Shown here: positions 45,348 through 57,893 of the stretch, piece by piece
Numbering within the stretch: the stretch's first letter is position 1
Layout of the letters: each line of letters begins with the position of its first letter
Assembly (NCBI RefSeq): GCF_932526225.1
Contig: NC_064044.1
Coordinates: 4,581,747-4,645,746, forward strand
Reading direction: 5' to 3'
Source: Nematostella vectensis
Taxonomy: Eukaryota; Cnidaria; Anthozoa; Actiniaria; Edwardsiidae
DNA: 64,000 nt
Notes under the pieces: generated by a model
Database searches by the model: none
What the model was told of the DNA's origin: nothing
The model's input: only the letters and a program-made list of their open reading frames with translations
Position numbers and translations under genes: made by a program

Positions 45348-45401
45348 AGACTGAAGAAGGTGAATCGTAACAAGCTTGTTACGATTCACCTTCTTCAGTC
45401 T
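45348..45401. repeat. 54-bp perfect palindrome (unit D)
   Basis: Same 27-bp arms around AAGCTT as at 30534-30587, without mismatch. The PLE coding fragment starts about 20 bp further right, after a short (TA)n. Confidence 0.92.
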
Positions 45402-45419
45402 TAGACTCCAATTTCCAGT

Positions 45420-46744
45420 TATATATATACTTCGCCTCCAACTATGACGAAATCACCCCTGATGAAAAAGAGATCATAACCCACTCCAAGAGCTCCTTCC
45501 TGGTCCACAACCAAACACCCTGGCAGAAGAAAGGCAACACGATATTTGATGCTACGATGGGGAGCTTCGATGGCGCAGAAACCTGTGAACTTGTAGGCAA
45601 CTTTCTTCTCTCCCAACTTCAGGACCTCAATATGAACGTAGGACTCTACCGCGACGACGGACTAGCCATCACCAACGCCACACCCAGAGCCACCGAAAAC
45701 CTAAAAAAGGAACTATGCCGCATCTTCAACAACAACGGACTCCGAATCACCATTGAGGCAAACAAACAAGTTGTCAATTTCCTAGACGTCACCCTCGACC
45801 TAAAACGTAATGCACACCAGCCTTATACAAAGCCGAACTCCTCGCTACAATATGTCCACCGTGAGAGCAACCACCCGCCCTCCATCACCAAGAACATCCC
45901 TGCTGGTATCAACAGACGCCTATCTGCCCTATCTTCAGACCAAGCCTCCTTTGACCAGACCGCGCCACCTTACCAGAAAGCACTCGACGATAGCGGATAC
46001 AACTACACGCTACGCTACGAACCCAACACCGTAACCAACCGTAAAACCCGCAAACGCAAAAACATCCTATGGTACAACCCGCCCTTCAGCAAGAACACCA
46101 GCACCAACATCGGCCACAGATTCCTCACCCTGATAGACAAGCACTTCCCGAAAGACAACCACCTCCGTAAAATCTTCAACAGAAACACCATCAAAATCAG
46201 TTACAGCTGCATGAACAACACCAAACAGATCATCGACAACCACAACAAGCGCATCATCACCGCATCGTCGGCTACCGAGATTGCCAGCTCCGCCCCTACC
46301 ACTACCAACAACAAGACATGCAACTGCCGACAGAAAGACACCTGCCCTCTAGACGGAAACTGCCTACAGACATCTGTTATCTACCAAGCTACCGTAACTC
46401 GAAAAGACAACAACACCTCGGAAACATACGTCGGGCTCACTGAAAACAGCTTCAAGACCAGGTACAGAAACCACACCGCATCATTCCGACACGCCAAACA
46501 CAGAAACTCCACCGAACTCAGCAAACACGTCTGGGCTCTCAAGGACAGCATGATTGAGTACTTTATTTCATGGCGCATTCTTTCTTCCCACTCCGCCTAC
46601 AACAGTACCACTAAGCGTTGCAACCTCTGCCTCAAGGAAAAGCTGACGATCATCTGCCAACCCAAACTATCAACTCTAAATAAACGCAATGAACTCGTGT
46701 CCTCGTGCCGCCACAGAAACAAAGCCCTGCTACGAAACAATTAG
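45420..46744 (+). CDS. PLE reverse transcriptase (C-terminal part) + GIY-YIG endonuclease, 5'-truncated
   Basis: The frame is already open at the truncation point; the first ATG is at 45557. Counting from there, the RT catalytic YRDDGL is residues 31-36, followed by the thumb (NNNGLRITIEANKQVVNFLD). The second half has the Cys-rich linker (CNCRQKDTCPLDGNC) and the GIY-YIG region (VIYQATV, YVGLTENSFKTRYRNH, HVWALKD), then NLCLKEKLTI and a stop at 46742-46744. No internal stop. PLE RT and endonuclease together carry out target-primed insertion; without its N-terminal half this copy cannot do so alone. Confidence 0.85.
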
Positions 46745-46938
46745 AACTGTTAATCCCGTCACCGTTAAATTTTCGCGCTATCAATTTTTCACACGTTCCG
46801 CACTGTTAGCTTTCGCCCCGCATATTTAATGTAACTCGCTATTGTTCCTCTTACCGCCTTAGCTAAACTATCAGTCTATTATTATGTAAATTTCAATGTT
46901 AATAGTATATATACGATGGTAGGAATATTCTCATTAAA

Positions 46939-46979
46939 TCCCCTGATGAGTGGGCAACCACGAAACAGACCTGTAGGGA
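46939..46979 (+). ncRNA. Type I hammerhead ribozyme at the PLE 3' end
   Basis: TCCC / CTGATGA / GTGG-GCAA-CCAC / GAAA / CAG-AC-CTG / TA / GGGA, all core bases canonical and all three stems pairable. It lies 195 bp after the GIY-YIG stop, as expected for PLE terminal repeats that carry hammerheads. Confidence 0.92.
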
Positions 46980-47029
46980 AACCTATGTAGTTTGTATTTT
47001 TCTCAAACCAACACTATATATTATATATA

Positions 47030-47500
47030 TATAAACTTGAGTGAAAATTCCCGTCAGCCAACAGCCAGTCTATCTAAAAGGATGCAAGATACCAGGGCTC
47101 AGTAGCGAAAATATAAATATAGTAGTGTGAAGAAAGATGCTACGATTCCCAACTTTTAGACATTATTAAAAATTTACTAAACGTTTCGGCCCTTCGGCCT
47201 TCTTCAGTATGAAATAAGTTAAAAAGCTAAAAAATACAATGGGCTAAAAACTACATCCTTATATACTTACAACTTGTAAATTCTTTAAATATAGTGTACT
47301 TAAATTACATCATTTTAGCGGCGATTACAAATTGTTGATTAAGCTATGTGCTATGTGTTTCAATAACCTGAAGAAGTCTTATTAAGGAAGAAAATTTGGC
47401 AGAGTCGATTTCCAGTTTTTGGTGTATTGATTTCTTTTGAGAGGAGGGTACCGTGCTGAGATGGTACAATTATCGTTTTGTGAAATGGGAATAATACAGC
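47030..47500 (-). mobile_element. PLE fragment (unit D) with hammerhead-like motif at 47172-47225
   Basis: Same minus-strand fragment as in unit A (24060-24450). The hammerhead-like motif carries GGCC-GAAG-GGCC and ACGT; its stem I partner reads TATGAAAT instead of TATAAAAT, one pair weaker. Confidence 0.6.
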
Positions 47501-47545
47501 AGAAGCCGCGCCCGGCGGGTGGGTAAAATATATATATATATAAAA

Positions 47546-47586
47546 TCCCCTGATGAGTGGGCAACCACGAAACAGACCTGTAGGGA
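47546..47586 (+). ncRNA. Type I hammerhead ribozyme, isolated PLE end
   Basis: Same 41-bp ribozyme as at 46939, 607 bp downstream in the same orientation, with (TA)n on both sides and no ORF. Together with the first it could delimit a 607-nt RNA by two self-cleavages, as in tandem-hammerhead retrozymes, but the segment between is PLE debris. Confidence 0.9.
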
Positions 47587-47639
47587 AACCTATGTAGTTT
47601 GTATTTTTCTCAAACCAACACAATATATATATATATATC

Positions 47640-48440
47640 AATCCTTTATTGTTTTGCCGGATATAGCAAAGCCACATCGCGCAGGGGGTGACCGAAGCCT
47701 CGCCCGGCGCGATCGTCCAAACCGCCAGACAACAAGGAGTGGCATTAAGGACCCTTCGTAATTTCGAACTAAGTGATTCATGAGTAATTGGTGCACTAGC
47801 GCCCTTGGAAGACTGTAGGAATGCAGGCGAGGATGGTGGGGCCGGATAGCAACGTAAGTGGCGCTCATAGGCCTGGACTGGGCACAGTGGACGACCCGCT
47901 GTGAGACGAACAACAGGAATTAGTAAACGGCGCTGTTTAAACTGGATGGTTTTGGACCAACGCACACAAATAACCATTCTCCACGCGCGAATAGAAATAT
48001 CTGACCGTAACAAATTGCTCGAGGGATCATACGATTTTGTAGACTTTGGAACGAGGTTTGATTTACGGAAAAAGGTGTGAAATCCGACAAGGATAGCAGT
48101 CAAGAAACCGGAATCCGCATCGTCAGACAGTAGGGGGTGAATGCGATGGAGTAAATCCGGTGTAATCGGCAATTTCTGCTCACGTGCGTCGCCCAAAATG
48201 CGACGCAGGCCACGAGTAATAAGTTTAATGGCGATGAGTTCTTGAAAGGTTACGGGGTAACCAAAATGTCGATAAAGGATATTGATTGCAGACAAATAGT
48301 TAGTAATAGTAGAATATTTGCAGTAAGTAGACAGATGAATAAGAAACCTGGCAATCTTTCAATGTTGAGCGGGAATAGGTACCAATCCGTATGCTGAACA
48401 AAATCGTAGGTAGACACGCCACTGAGATCGTCGTGTGCCT
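47640..48440 (-). mobile_element. DIRS-like tyrosine-recombinase fragment (unit D), longest open frame
   Basis: The best preserved of three: SAINILYRHFGYPVTFQELI, ITRGLRRILGDAREQK, LPITPDLLHRIHPLLSDD, FFRKSNLVPKSTKSYDPS, WSKTIQFKQRRLLIPV, LCPVQAYERHL and ITHESLSSKLRRVLN. The frame is lost just where the HxxR/Tyr part should begin. Confidence 0.72.
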
Positions 48441-48895
48441 AACGTAGAGGCCGGTAAGGTATTTTCGAGTTTTACTGAAGCCGCGAAGGCATGGGATCCT
48501 AAATATTTACTACGTTACCACAAACTATTTATAGTTACTACGAAATATTTCGTAGTAACATTTAGTAATATTCAAGCACTAGAAACTCTTTACCACGAGT
48601 ATCTTCTTTTACTTGTGATTCCTTACTATAATATTGGCATATTCTTCTCTTATTATATTATGCTAACTGTCCGCTTTAGTTTCCTAATTATGACTGCAAA
48701 ATGCATGTAAAAATAATTTATCATACTTTTTAAAAATTTCCTGATATAATTTTTATACGAAGGACCCCCTTCAAGTATCTATCGACCCTTCTATGTAGTA
48801 GCTACGCCTTCTGGAAAATCGCATAATGTAAAACCCCCTGGGACTTGTTTTTTTTTCGTTTAGCTAAGAGTTTTAAGAAAGAAAGGATACACCAC

Positions 48896-49446
48896 AACAC
48901 CGAAAAACCATGCACCCGGGATACACAAACACAGGGAGACCATGCAGATGGGATACACCCACACAGGAAGACCATGCAGATGGGATACGCCCAGACAGGG
49001 GGACCATGCATATGGGATACACCAAGACAGGGAAACCGTGTAGATGGAATACAACCAGACAGGCAGACCATGCAGATAAAATAAACCCAGTCAGGGAGAC
49101 CATGCAGATGGGATACACTCAGACAGGTAGTCCATGCAGATGGGATACACCCAGACAGGAAGACCATGCAGATGGGATACACCCAGACAGGGAGACCATG
49201 CAGATGGGATACACCCACACAGGGAGACCATGCAGATGAGATACGCCCAGACAGGGGGATCATGCATATGGGATACACTCAGACAGGTAGTCCATGCAGA
49301 TGGGATACACCCAGACAGGAAGACCATGCAGATGGGATACACCCAGACAGGGAGACCATGCAGATGGGATACACCCACACAGGGAGACCATGCAGATGAG
49401 ATACCCCAGACAGGAAGACCATGCAGATGAGATAAACCCAGGCAGG
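48896..49446. repeat. 32-bp minisatellite block at the D/E boundary
   Basis: About 17 units. Relative to the B and C blocks it has an internal duplication: the CACTCAGACAGGTAGTCCATG variant appears at 49115 and again at 49275. Confidence 0.92.
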
Positions 49447-50004
49447 GGGTGTAATTTTCATAAGGATGATAAGATTTGGGCCATAGCGTACAATTAAAGG
49501 TGTGTGTATGAAACTAGTCCGATAAGTGAAAAACTCTCGTACTAGCGTGGCAAAATGAGGCCAAGCCCCCTTCTTGATACTACTTTCTCGTTTGGTGATG
49601 GGAATGAAAATTTCTAGAGGATATTTTATCATAAATACTTATCAAATGTCCACTCTGTTTGTAGTGATTGTCTTTATTCTCTTTTTATTGAAAACTCAAT
49701 CTATCATGTTTGCAGGTGTAAAGATTAACATAGGCCGCAAGGGCCGCAATAAATATTGTGCAAAATGCAAATTGTGGCTTGCATTTTGTTTTGGTCTAAT
49801 GCGTTGCACGTGTGTTAATTTTAAAACGCCTTATTGGACTTCTTTATTTTCATTAGAATATCACATTCTATATTTCGCCCTCAAAAGTACCAAATAGAAA
49901 AGCCATCAATATTAAAGGCGTCAATCATTGTTTTTCTAACCCCCTCCACCAAAAAGTGAATTTGCTTAAAATGAAATAGCCCAATGCAAAGGTATCTAAC
50001 TAAG

Positions 50005-52386
50005 TCAAGCTGCACATCCGTAAAACTCCGCTCTCATAGTGATATAGCTATGCCAAGCCTGTACTACAATCCTGACGTAACGCGCCTTGATGACAGGGGA
50101 GAACTCGTTCTTCACCACAGTGGTCTGATCTGAGTTGCCAGGGAACACCTGAAAAAAAGCTCAAAATATAATAGTAACAACAACAATATAAAAGCTTTCT
50201 TCTGTTACCATCAATTTACCTCTCATATTGATAAAGATTCCCCTAATCTACCGTTAGACTGTACTCAACATAACACTGTTTTTACGTTGTCCTACCTTAA
50301 TCACACCATTCTCGTCTTCGTAACTCTGCCACTGATCTCCCGTCAGACTGTAATTCACGGTGTACATATTCACCCATTCTGGAAAGTCGTCGCGTCCCTG
50401 CGTTGCAACATGAGTAACCAATGTTACTCGGCCCAGGTCCACCTGCAGGTACTCGTCTTTTGATTTAATCTTGGCTGCCCGTGCCCCAACGTGTTTCCCG
50501 CCAACAGTCTGGTTATTCAGGCGTCCGTAATAAGGGCTGAATGATGCACTATAATGTGACGAAGCCGTGATACTCGAGTCTGGAATGCTGCCATCTTACA
50601 TTCCCAAAGGGTAAGACTTCTTAGCGCAACCTGACAAGATTCAAGGAGTGGCAAACCGCTGTTATTCTTCTGACTATACTTTATTCACATTAACAGTAAG
50701 TACGTCAACTTTGAACGTGTCGGGTGATATATACTGTAATGTTCTAGGTCGGATGCTAAAACAACGGCAATATTCTCGTAGATCATCTGCTTAATATTAT
50801 CGTACTCTTCTCGCATATATACATAGCTCTCCGGCTCCTCTTCTTCTACCCATAATCCCTTACATCCGTTATGTAAGCCCTTACACTTCACTGATCACGG
50901 TTCCTGACCACAATCCTACATACTGTAAACTTTTCCGCAAACGTGTTTTCTGTCATTTTTATTGGGCAGGATGCAGTATGAACTTGCCTTTAAATTCGTG
51001 TGAGATAAACATTTTGAGGTTAGTTTATAAATGGTTAGTATTGCATAACAGCTTAGGATTAGACATGAAGAAAGAAAATATTATTTTCTTAAAATAGATT
51101 TGTTTGCAAATTTATCCTCGGCTACCTCAAAAATCTATAAGATGTGGGACTGCCTTAAGCGGGTTAATCAACCCTCGTCTTTGCGCCCCCCTGACTGATG
51201 TGTGCATTTCCAACACGCTCTCGATTTGCATACCGCTGTGTGGCGTGAAATTGACAACTACCGCCACCACGACAAAACAACCCGAGATAGTCCCTCACTT
51301 CAAAAAATTCCCCTGCCCCATAAAAGCGCTTCTATGTAGTCTAGTCGATCATAGAAGTTGTCTAAAGGACCGAATTTTATCAGTGACAAATATCTCTAAA
51401 ATTCTACGGTTGATCTGAAATATTGCGTAGAATGTGTTTTTATCAGTTTTGTTGAAAGATCTTCTAAATTGGTAGTGTTATTCGAATTGTTGCAACTTTC
51501 TTTCTTAACATAGCCAGAACCAAATTTGACATAAGTTATTGCACACAATTGGCGGGTCGAAATTCTAAATATATATATCTAACTTTTTTTTCTCTTCCAC
51601 AGATTTTTTTCTAAATTTCACAGAGGCTGTATCACCACATTGAACTGATTCTGGTAGTGTCGTCAAAAAGCTAACGCTCAATTTTGCGTCAGTCTCAAAT
51701 AAGTGAAAAATATGTTGTTTACTTTTTATGTGCTACTACATTATTGTTAATACAAATACAATTTTTGAAAGTGTGCACCCTCCGTACATTGGGTCATCTT
51801 TGGTAAAAAACCTGGAGCAATCGCATAAACATGGACTGTTCTGTGCGAAGTTTAAAATTGATAACGCCCTGTTTATGTTTATTAACGCGCGAGCGACATT
51901 AACCCAAATCCGCTGAATTCAGCTCCGTTCACTTTTGTAACCAACTAGTCCTCTATGTTGCCACATAATGGCTTGCAGAAAAATGTGCTACTGATTTAGA
52001 GACCATTCGGGACATATCTTAACTTGCATTTGGCAGTATTTTAAACTGTAGAATAACGGTAACCAGTTTTCGGTTAACATACCTTTTATATCCGCTCTTA
52101 TATCCGCTCTTATATCCGCGTAAACATAGTCCTTCATTTTTACGAGTTCGCGAGGCAGGTTTACGTGTGTGACCGTCATGCGTTTGCATCTCCCTTTTTT
52201 CATGTCGTAGTTGATGCTGGCGCAGTTTTCTTTGTCGTCATAGCAGAGTTTGTAGCATTCCCAAAGTTCCCCAACATCTGTCTCGTCGTAGGGAGATGCA
52301 AGGAGTGAATGGCCAAACATGGAGTTCCTTGTTGTCTGATTTGCCGATGTGAGAGGGAATACGAAAAGGCAAAGAAAGAGAAACAT
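50005..52386 (-). pseudogene. Gene copy E: PAN + discoidin gene with nonsense in exon 3
   Basis: Exon 1 52386-52083 (304 bp, one extra 12-bp unit at its end, starts MFLFLC), exon 2 50890-50735 (Tyr codon intact), exon 3 50630-50296, exon 4 50148-50005. In exon 3 the codon after GM is TAA (50598-50596) where the other copies have GAA, ending the protein at the start of the discoidin domain. Exon phases and splice sites are otherwise preserved. The truncated product would be a signal peptide, PAN domain and exon 2. Confidence 0.82.
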
Positions 52387-52530
52387 GTCTTAACTATGTG
52401 TCGTCTTCGTGTTTTTTTGAATGAGTGACTCACATAATGGAATACATCTTCTTTAGAAAGGAGGGTACCGTGCTGAGATGGTACAATTATCCTTTGGGGA
52501 AACAAAATGGGTAAAATACCGTATGATAAT

Positions 52531-55500
52531 GGGTCGCTAATTGCAGCTTTACTTCAAAGAATGGAAACTTGCTGGGAGATAATACAGTTATTCTTTTACG
52601 AGATGACTTTAGTTAATTAAAGAGATAGATGATGGAAATAATATAGTTTGCTTATTATGAGTTCAAAATGCACGTCTTTCTTTTGCGAAAATAATTCATC
52701 ATATTATTTGAAAATTCCCCGTGATAAACCCATTATATGCAGTACACCCTTCAAGTATCTATCGGCCCTTCTATGTGGTAGCTACGCCATATGGAAATCG
52801 CACAATGCAACACCCCCTGGGACTTGTTTTTAGATGTATCTAAGAATTTCAAATGTTTCAAATATTATTTTCCGTTTTATTTCATCATTAATTATTTTTG
52901 TCCATTTTTTTATTACTTTCTACTCACCTACGAGTCGTATCAAAAGAAGTCTTTATCTTATTTCAAGGTTTTCAAGGTTGATTTTGACATACTAGATGGT
53001 GCAAAATGATTTCAACCCGATATCTGATAATTTAGGCAATATTTGAAAGAATATCTAGACATCGTTAAATACGTCACAGACAGCTCAAAATAGCCCAGTC
53101 TGAATAGGGTTAACAACAGCTTTGAGAGAGCAAAATTTACCCACCCTCCCCCCAAATAACCGAGGTAAAAAAATTCAAGCGCTTTTGTGAAAGTCAAAAG
53201 AGACCAAAACATGAAAAATTCACTACTTTTTAGATTTTAGGAAACCTATGTGTAGAAAAAGATTGCCATGGTAACATGGAGAGTCTCCTCGACATGTCAA
53301 TGGCATTAAAATTCCGCAGATAGATTTTAGGGAACGTCACCAAGTTTTAATCTCTTAGCTGCTATGGTTCAGAAGTTATAGCAATTTTACAGAAGGGGGG
53401 GCTTAAAGAGCCCCCCCCCTCTGTCTGAAAAGGGTTAAAATGGAATAGTCCAGTGCAAGAAGTTGTCCAATACTGTCCGGTCGTCGACCATCGGATTCCG
53501 GTCGTCGACCATCGGATTCCGGTCGTCGACCATCGGATTCCGGTCGTCGACCATCGGATTCCGGTGGTGAACTGACTTAGACTTATTAATTAAGTCTTCT
53601 TAAACAAACCTCACTTATAGCGGGGCTTCCTGTGGTATTTTCTAAGTACGTACATGTATTTGCACAACCTGCAGTGTTTCATTGGTGACTGGGCAACTAA
53701 GCCTTGTTTCTACCGTAGTTTTCTGTGGGTCTTCGTTACTCTGTGTTATTAGTTGCGGCTCCCTGTGGTACTATCTTCATTTGGGGGAGGGGGAGGGGGG
53801 CCCTACCATAACTGTTAAAACACGAGGCAACATACCAGTATTGTGTTCTTTTGTGTTTCCAGTACTCGCGAAAGAGCACGGTTTAAAAAGGCATTCTTAA
53901 AAAACGATGTAAAACACCAATACTATTGTATTTCGTCGGTTAGCATACTAATATTGTGTTATCTTTGTCGTTCAAATACTAGCGAATGAAAACAGGGTGA
54001 CTTTTTGTCTCCGCATGCGCATCACATCCCATGTCTAGGGCCGAGTAGTGAGATTCCACGCACGATGTTTACAAATATGTTGAACTTTTGGACCTCAATT
54101 ATTTGCTTTACGCAAGCAGGAAGGCCTTTTTTCAGAGGATGTCTATGTCAGTATGCTATTGCAAGGTATCTATAGAGTTCATTTAGCAGTTCGGCTTTTT
54201 TATGTTGCATTTCTCAACTTTTGAATCTCTGGGATATGCAAATAAATCAGGTGAAAGAGCAATGAACGGAATATTACATATGTGAATTATACAATCTTGA
54301 AGGTAGAAACCAAAGAATTTATAAAACATACGCTATTTCGTGATGTAAAAGGTTTGTTATTATCTTAAACTGTTGAAATCTAGCTTAAATTCGCGGAGCT
54401 AGTGTAACAACGACAGTAGACTGTAATGGGGGCGGTACAGGTACCGGGTTTTACTTCGCTGTTACAGACTGAAGGTTTACAAGATCTGACTGCGGCTTCT
54501 ACCGCACCCCTTTTTATATGGTCCTACAACGGCGCCCTTGGGTAATCCGACGCTGACAACCATGGAAAGCTTTTATCTCTGTTTAGATAAAGACCTCAGC
54601 CAATTAGCGTCCGAGGAACGAACTCCCCCCCCCATGAGTATGTCGGTTTGTTACCCTTGGGCTACCGTGACTTACGTAATGTTCACATGTTGCTACTAAC
54701 TACGGTTGTCACACACTAAATGCTAGCTGTGCTAGTGCGCATGGCAAGATACACACATGAATATGATGATTGACAAGATTTCAATCATTTTTGCGCACGA
54801 AATCTGAAACCGTACTAAATGCTAATTTTGCCGAGGGCCAGGTCTGAATCCTACACAGGGCAAACCCTAACTAACCTAACTTTTCTTCCTTCGTTAAGAG
54901 AAATTGACGACCAAATTCCGATTGTCAAATACCCCTGGAAAAGGGACGCGCCACTCCTTCTTTTCCACTGGGTCAAGGGTCACCTTTTTTTTCGCTATCC
55001 TATTTCATAGGAACGGCTAAAGTTGCTTTGTTTGTATAACTTGCTTAACAAACAGAACGCCTTTTAGTTGAATAAACAAAACATATTTGTAACGGTCCTT
55101 AACTTCAGGAAGGTCGGTGTTTAATTAAAGTAAGATATTTAGTTTTCAAAGATGACGTTAATCTATATTTCGTTATTTTCCTCCGTGACACTAGACTTCG
55201 GTGAAATAGTGGGCCATGTAGAAGCTATCGGAAGATTTCACCACATTGGATTGGTTAGGATTGATGCAACACAGACGAAGGGAATACAATAGAACAATGA
55301 GGGTAATCTAGCCAATCATGTTAGGCCTTACGAGCGGACTTCTACACTTCTGGAAATAGTCACAAATTTGTGAAATTGCCAAAAATTACAATTATTGAAA
55401 CCAAATTACCAAAACATACAGGCTTTGTACCACACTATTCCAACTCTAGGTGTGTTCCATGAACATTAGCTTAGATGGGTAGCACGATTAATTTATTTTG

Positions 55501-56652
55501 AAAATTGGGGAATACGACGAAATAAGTAGAATTATTAAACCACTTAGAGCTTCAGGGCTCAGTACTACGCATACTGTGTTGTACATTATGACATTTGGTT
55601 AATAAAATTTGTGACTGAAAAACAAATCTTGTTCAAGTTTTAGTATTTGGCTAGTGAATGAACAAGAGATCGGAATTTGTAGGAATTGATTTCGATAGTA
55701 TTCAAATAAATGTTGATTCACTGTGTTTGCAATAAATAAATCACAGGAATCTATCGCGTTTATTTGGTCTGCGCATTACACAGAGCGTGTACCACAGGTT
55801 CTTCCCTTGTAACATAAATACTGATATGTATACTGTATACATCCTAGCATATATAACAAAATTGGATATCCAGCAGATTTTGGAAGAAATATCCAATGTT
55901 CTTTGAAATGGCCATATTACAAATTTAAGCAATTTGAGCGTCTAAAACTGTCATATATATGTTAAAAACATCCTAACGTAGTTTATTTGCAGCTCTTGAC
56001 ATTTCCCTGTAAATTTGGCTGCAATCGGTGTAAAATTCTTTGAATATTTGAAATTCTTTGAGAAATAATGCTATTTAAAAAACAAAGTTATTTAGAGAGT
56101 AAGATTTGGAATGTATACAAAAATGCTTCAGTGATTCCCGGACAATAGTGAATTACGAACAACAATGGCGCGTTATTTTGAGCCCGTGTTACAAGTGGCC
56201 AGCCCAAGCGCATGCTCCTGCAAAAAGTCACCCGGAGTCCGATGGATTCCGGTCGGCGGATGGATGCATCGGACGACCAGAATACCACATGTCTTAGGCC
56301 AGAAGAGGCGAATATTATATGCAAAATAATGCCGATAATCATATGCAAAACCAATAAGCGCCTCCATCGCCGGGCTACGTAGACCCCTTCCCCAACGAAA
56401 AAAGCACACAGGGAACCCGGTGTGCAGATGGAGCCGCAATAAAATATCACAGGAAGCCCCATTGGGATTATCAATCCCGTTATCAGGATAAAACCGAGTC
56501 AGGATAAAATACCACAGGAAGCCCCGTTATAAGTGAGGTTTGAGTAAAAGAACTAAAAACCTTAAGCCTAAGTCAGTTCACCACCGGAATCCGATGGTTG
56601 ACGACCGGAGTCCATCGGAATGCAGTTGACAGTATTGGAAATGTGTGCAATC
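52531..56652. repeat. Block X2, second copy of the 4.1-4.3 kb segment
   Basis: Matches 36184-40455 at an offset of about 16,349 bp before, and about 16,197 bp after, the length-variable repeats (five versus four 21-bp units; two versus one 134-bp units). No gene is supported. Confidence 0.85.
53467..56638. mobile_element. 3.2-kb inverted-repeat element, copy 2
   Basis: Same ends and arms as the element at 37118-40441, with four 21-bp units at 53477-53565. It is nearly identical to copy 1, in keeping with recent duplication of the block rather than independent insertion. Confidence 0.75.
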
Positions 56653-56955
56653 CAAAGAGGTCTAACTAAGTTAAGCTGCACATCCGTAAAACTCCGCTCT
56701 CATAGTGATATAGCTATACCAAGCCTGTACTACAATCCTGACGTAACGCGCTTTGATGGCAGGGGAGAACTCGTTCTTCACCACAGTGGTCTGATCTGAG
56801 TTGCCAGGGAAAATCTTAAAAAAAAGAAGCTCAAAATGTAATAGTAACAACAACAATATAAAAGCTTTCTTCTGTTAACATCAGTTTACCTCACATATTG
56901 ATAAAGATTCTTCCACTAATCTCCCCCCAGACTGTACTAAACATAACACTATTTT

Positions 56956-57856
56956 AGCGGAGCCAGCGCGGAGCTTCATAGGTATAGAAATTGGTCATAA
57001 ATTAGGCGACTCAAAAATTGTGGTCAATGACGTCATGTCACACGCTGTCAGCTATCTGTACCACTCACGTGACCATGCGACCAGGTCAGCTAATTGATTG
57101 ATCGCTCTAAACCAATAAGAGACTAGTTCCAGCAAGAACCGGGGGGGGGGGGGGGGGTACGGGGGGAATTAAGTCTTTTCTCTGATTTTCCACGAACAAA
57201 TGACGGAATACATGATTTTAGAAACGAATTGACAAGAAAAAGTATTTAATTGAGAGAATGCAACTGATTAGCCAGTCAAATGGCCGTATGAAAATGAGAA
57301 TTTGAAGGATATTTCTGTCTAAGGAACTGCTTTGTACTTTTACAAGCTGGGAAAATCTTTCCTGTCGCGGTATATAAAATCGTGCAAGGGGAATTCGTGC
57401 ATCATCAGTCAAAAACCCTGTGAATTCCCACGAACTTTTACCTTTTAACACTAAAAAATATTATTCTTCGGAATAAAAACGTGTCCCAGGTAAATAGAAA
57501 ATCGCAAAATAAGTCCAAATAGATGAACCACCGAACGATGAAGTAAATATCAAAGCCAATTTTTCAAACAGTTTTCTGCGCGCGCGCTGACGTGCACTGG
57601 AATGACGCCATGAGCCCGCGCTGTTGTGAATTTTTTTTTGTCCTTAGCGTTTTGCGTTTTTTGAGTAGAATTATAAATAATTTTATAAAAGAAATAAAAT
57701 ATTTTTTGTGTGCTTTCGTCGAGTTTTGAAAACCTCGGTGTTTGTTTGGGGGATTCTCGAGCAGATGTTGTTATTATGGATCTTTTTTTTTATCCTCAAA
57801 TAAAGTTATAGTCTAGAAACTCTTTTCTTCAGGTAGGCTGGTAGGCTGGCTCCGCT
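56956..57856. mobile_element. 901-bp element with 12-bp inverted ends in intron 3 of copy F
   Basis: Same ends as 40760-41667. A G-run of 17 at 57141-57157 has grown from the shorter G-runs at the matching place in copy D. Confidence 0.7.
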
Positions 57857-57893
57857 TTTAGGCAGTGCCTAAATCTATACATTATGTTTACTT

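Larger units (their letters stand above)
45420..47025 (+). mobile_element. 5'-truncated Penelope-like element with GIY-YIG endonuclease and 3' hammerhead
   Basis: Present only in unit D, inserted into the (TA)n tract that units A and B have unbroken (24058 and 30606). It comprises the reverse-transcriptase end and GIY-YIG domain (45420-46744), an untranslated part, a hammerhead at 46939-46979, and the sequence AAACCTATGTAGTTTGTATT running into (TA)n. The 5' half of the RT is missing. Confidence 0.85.
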
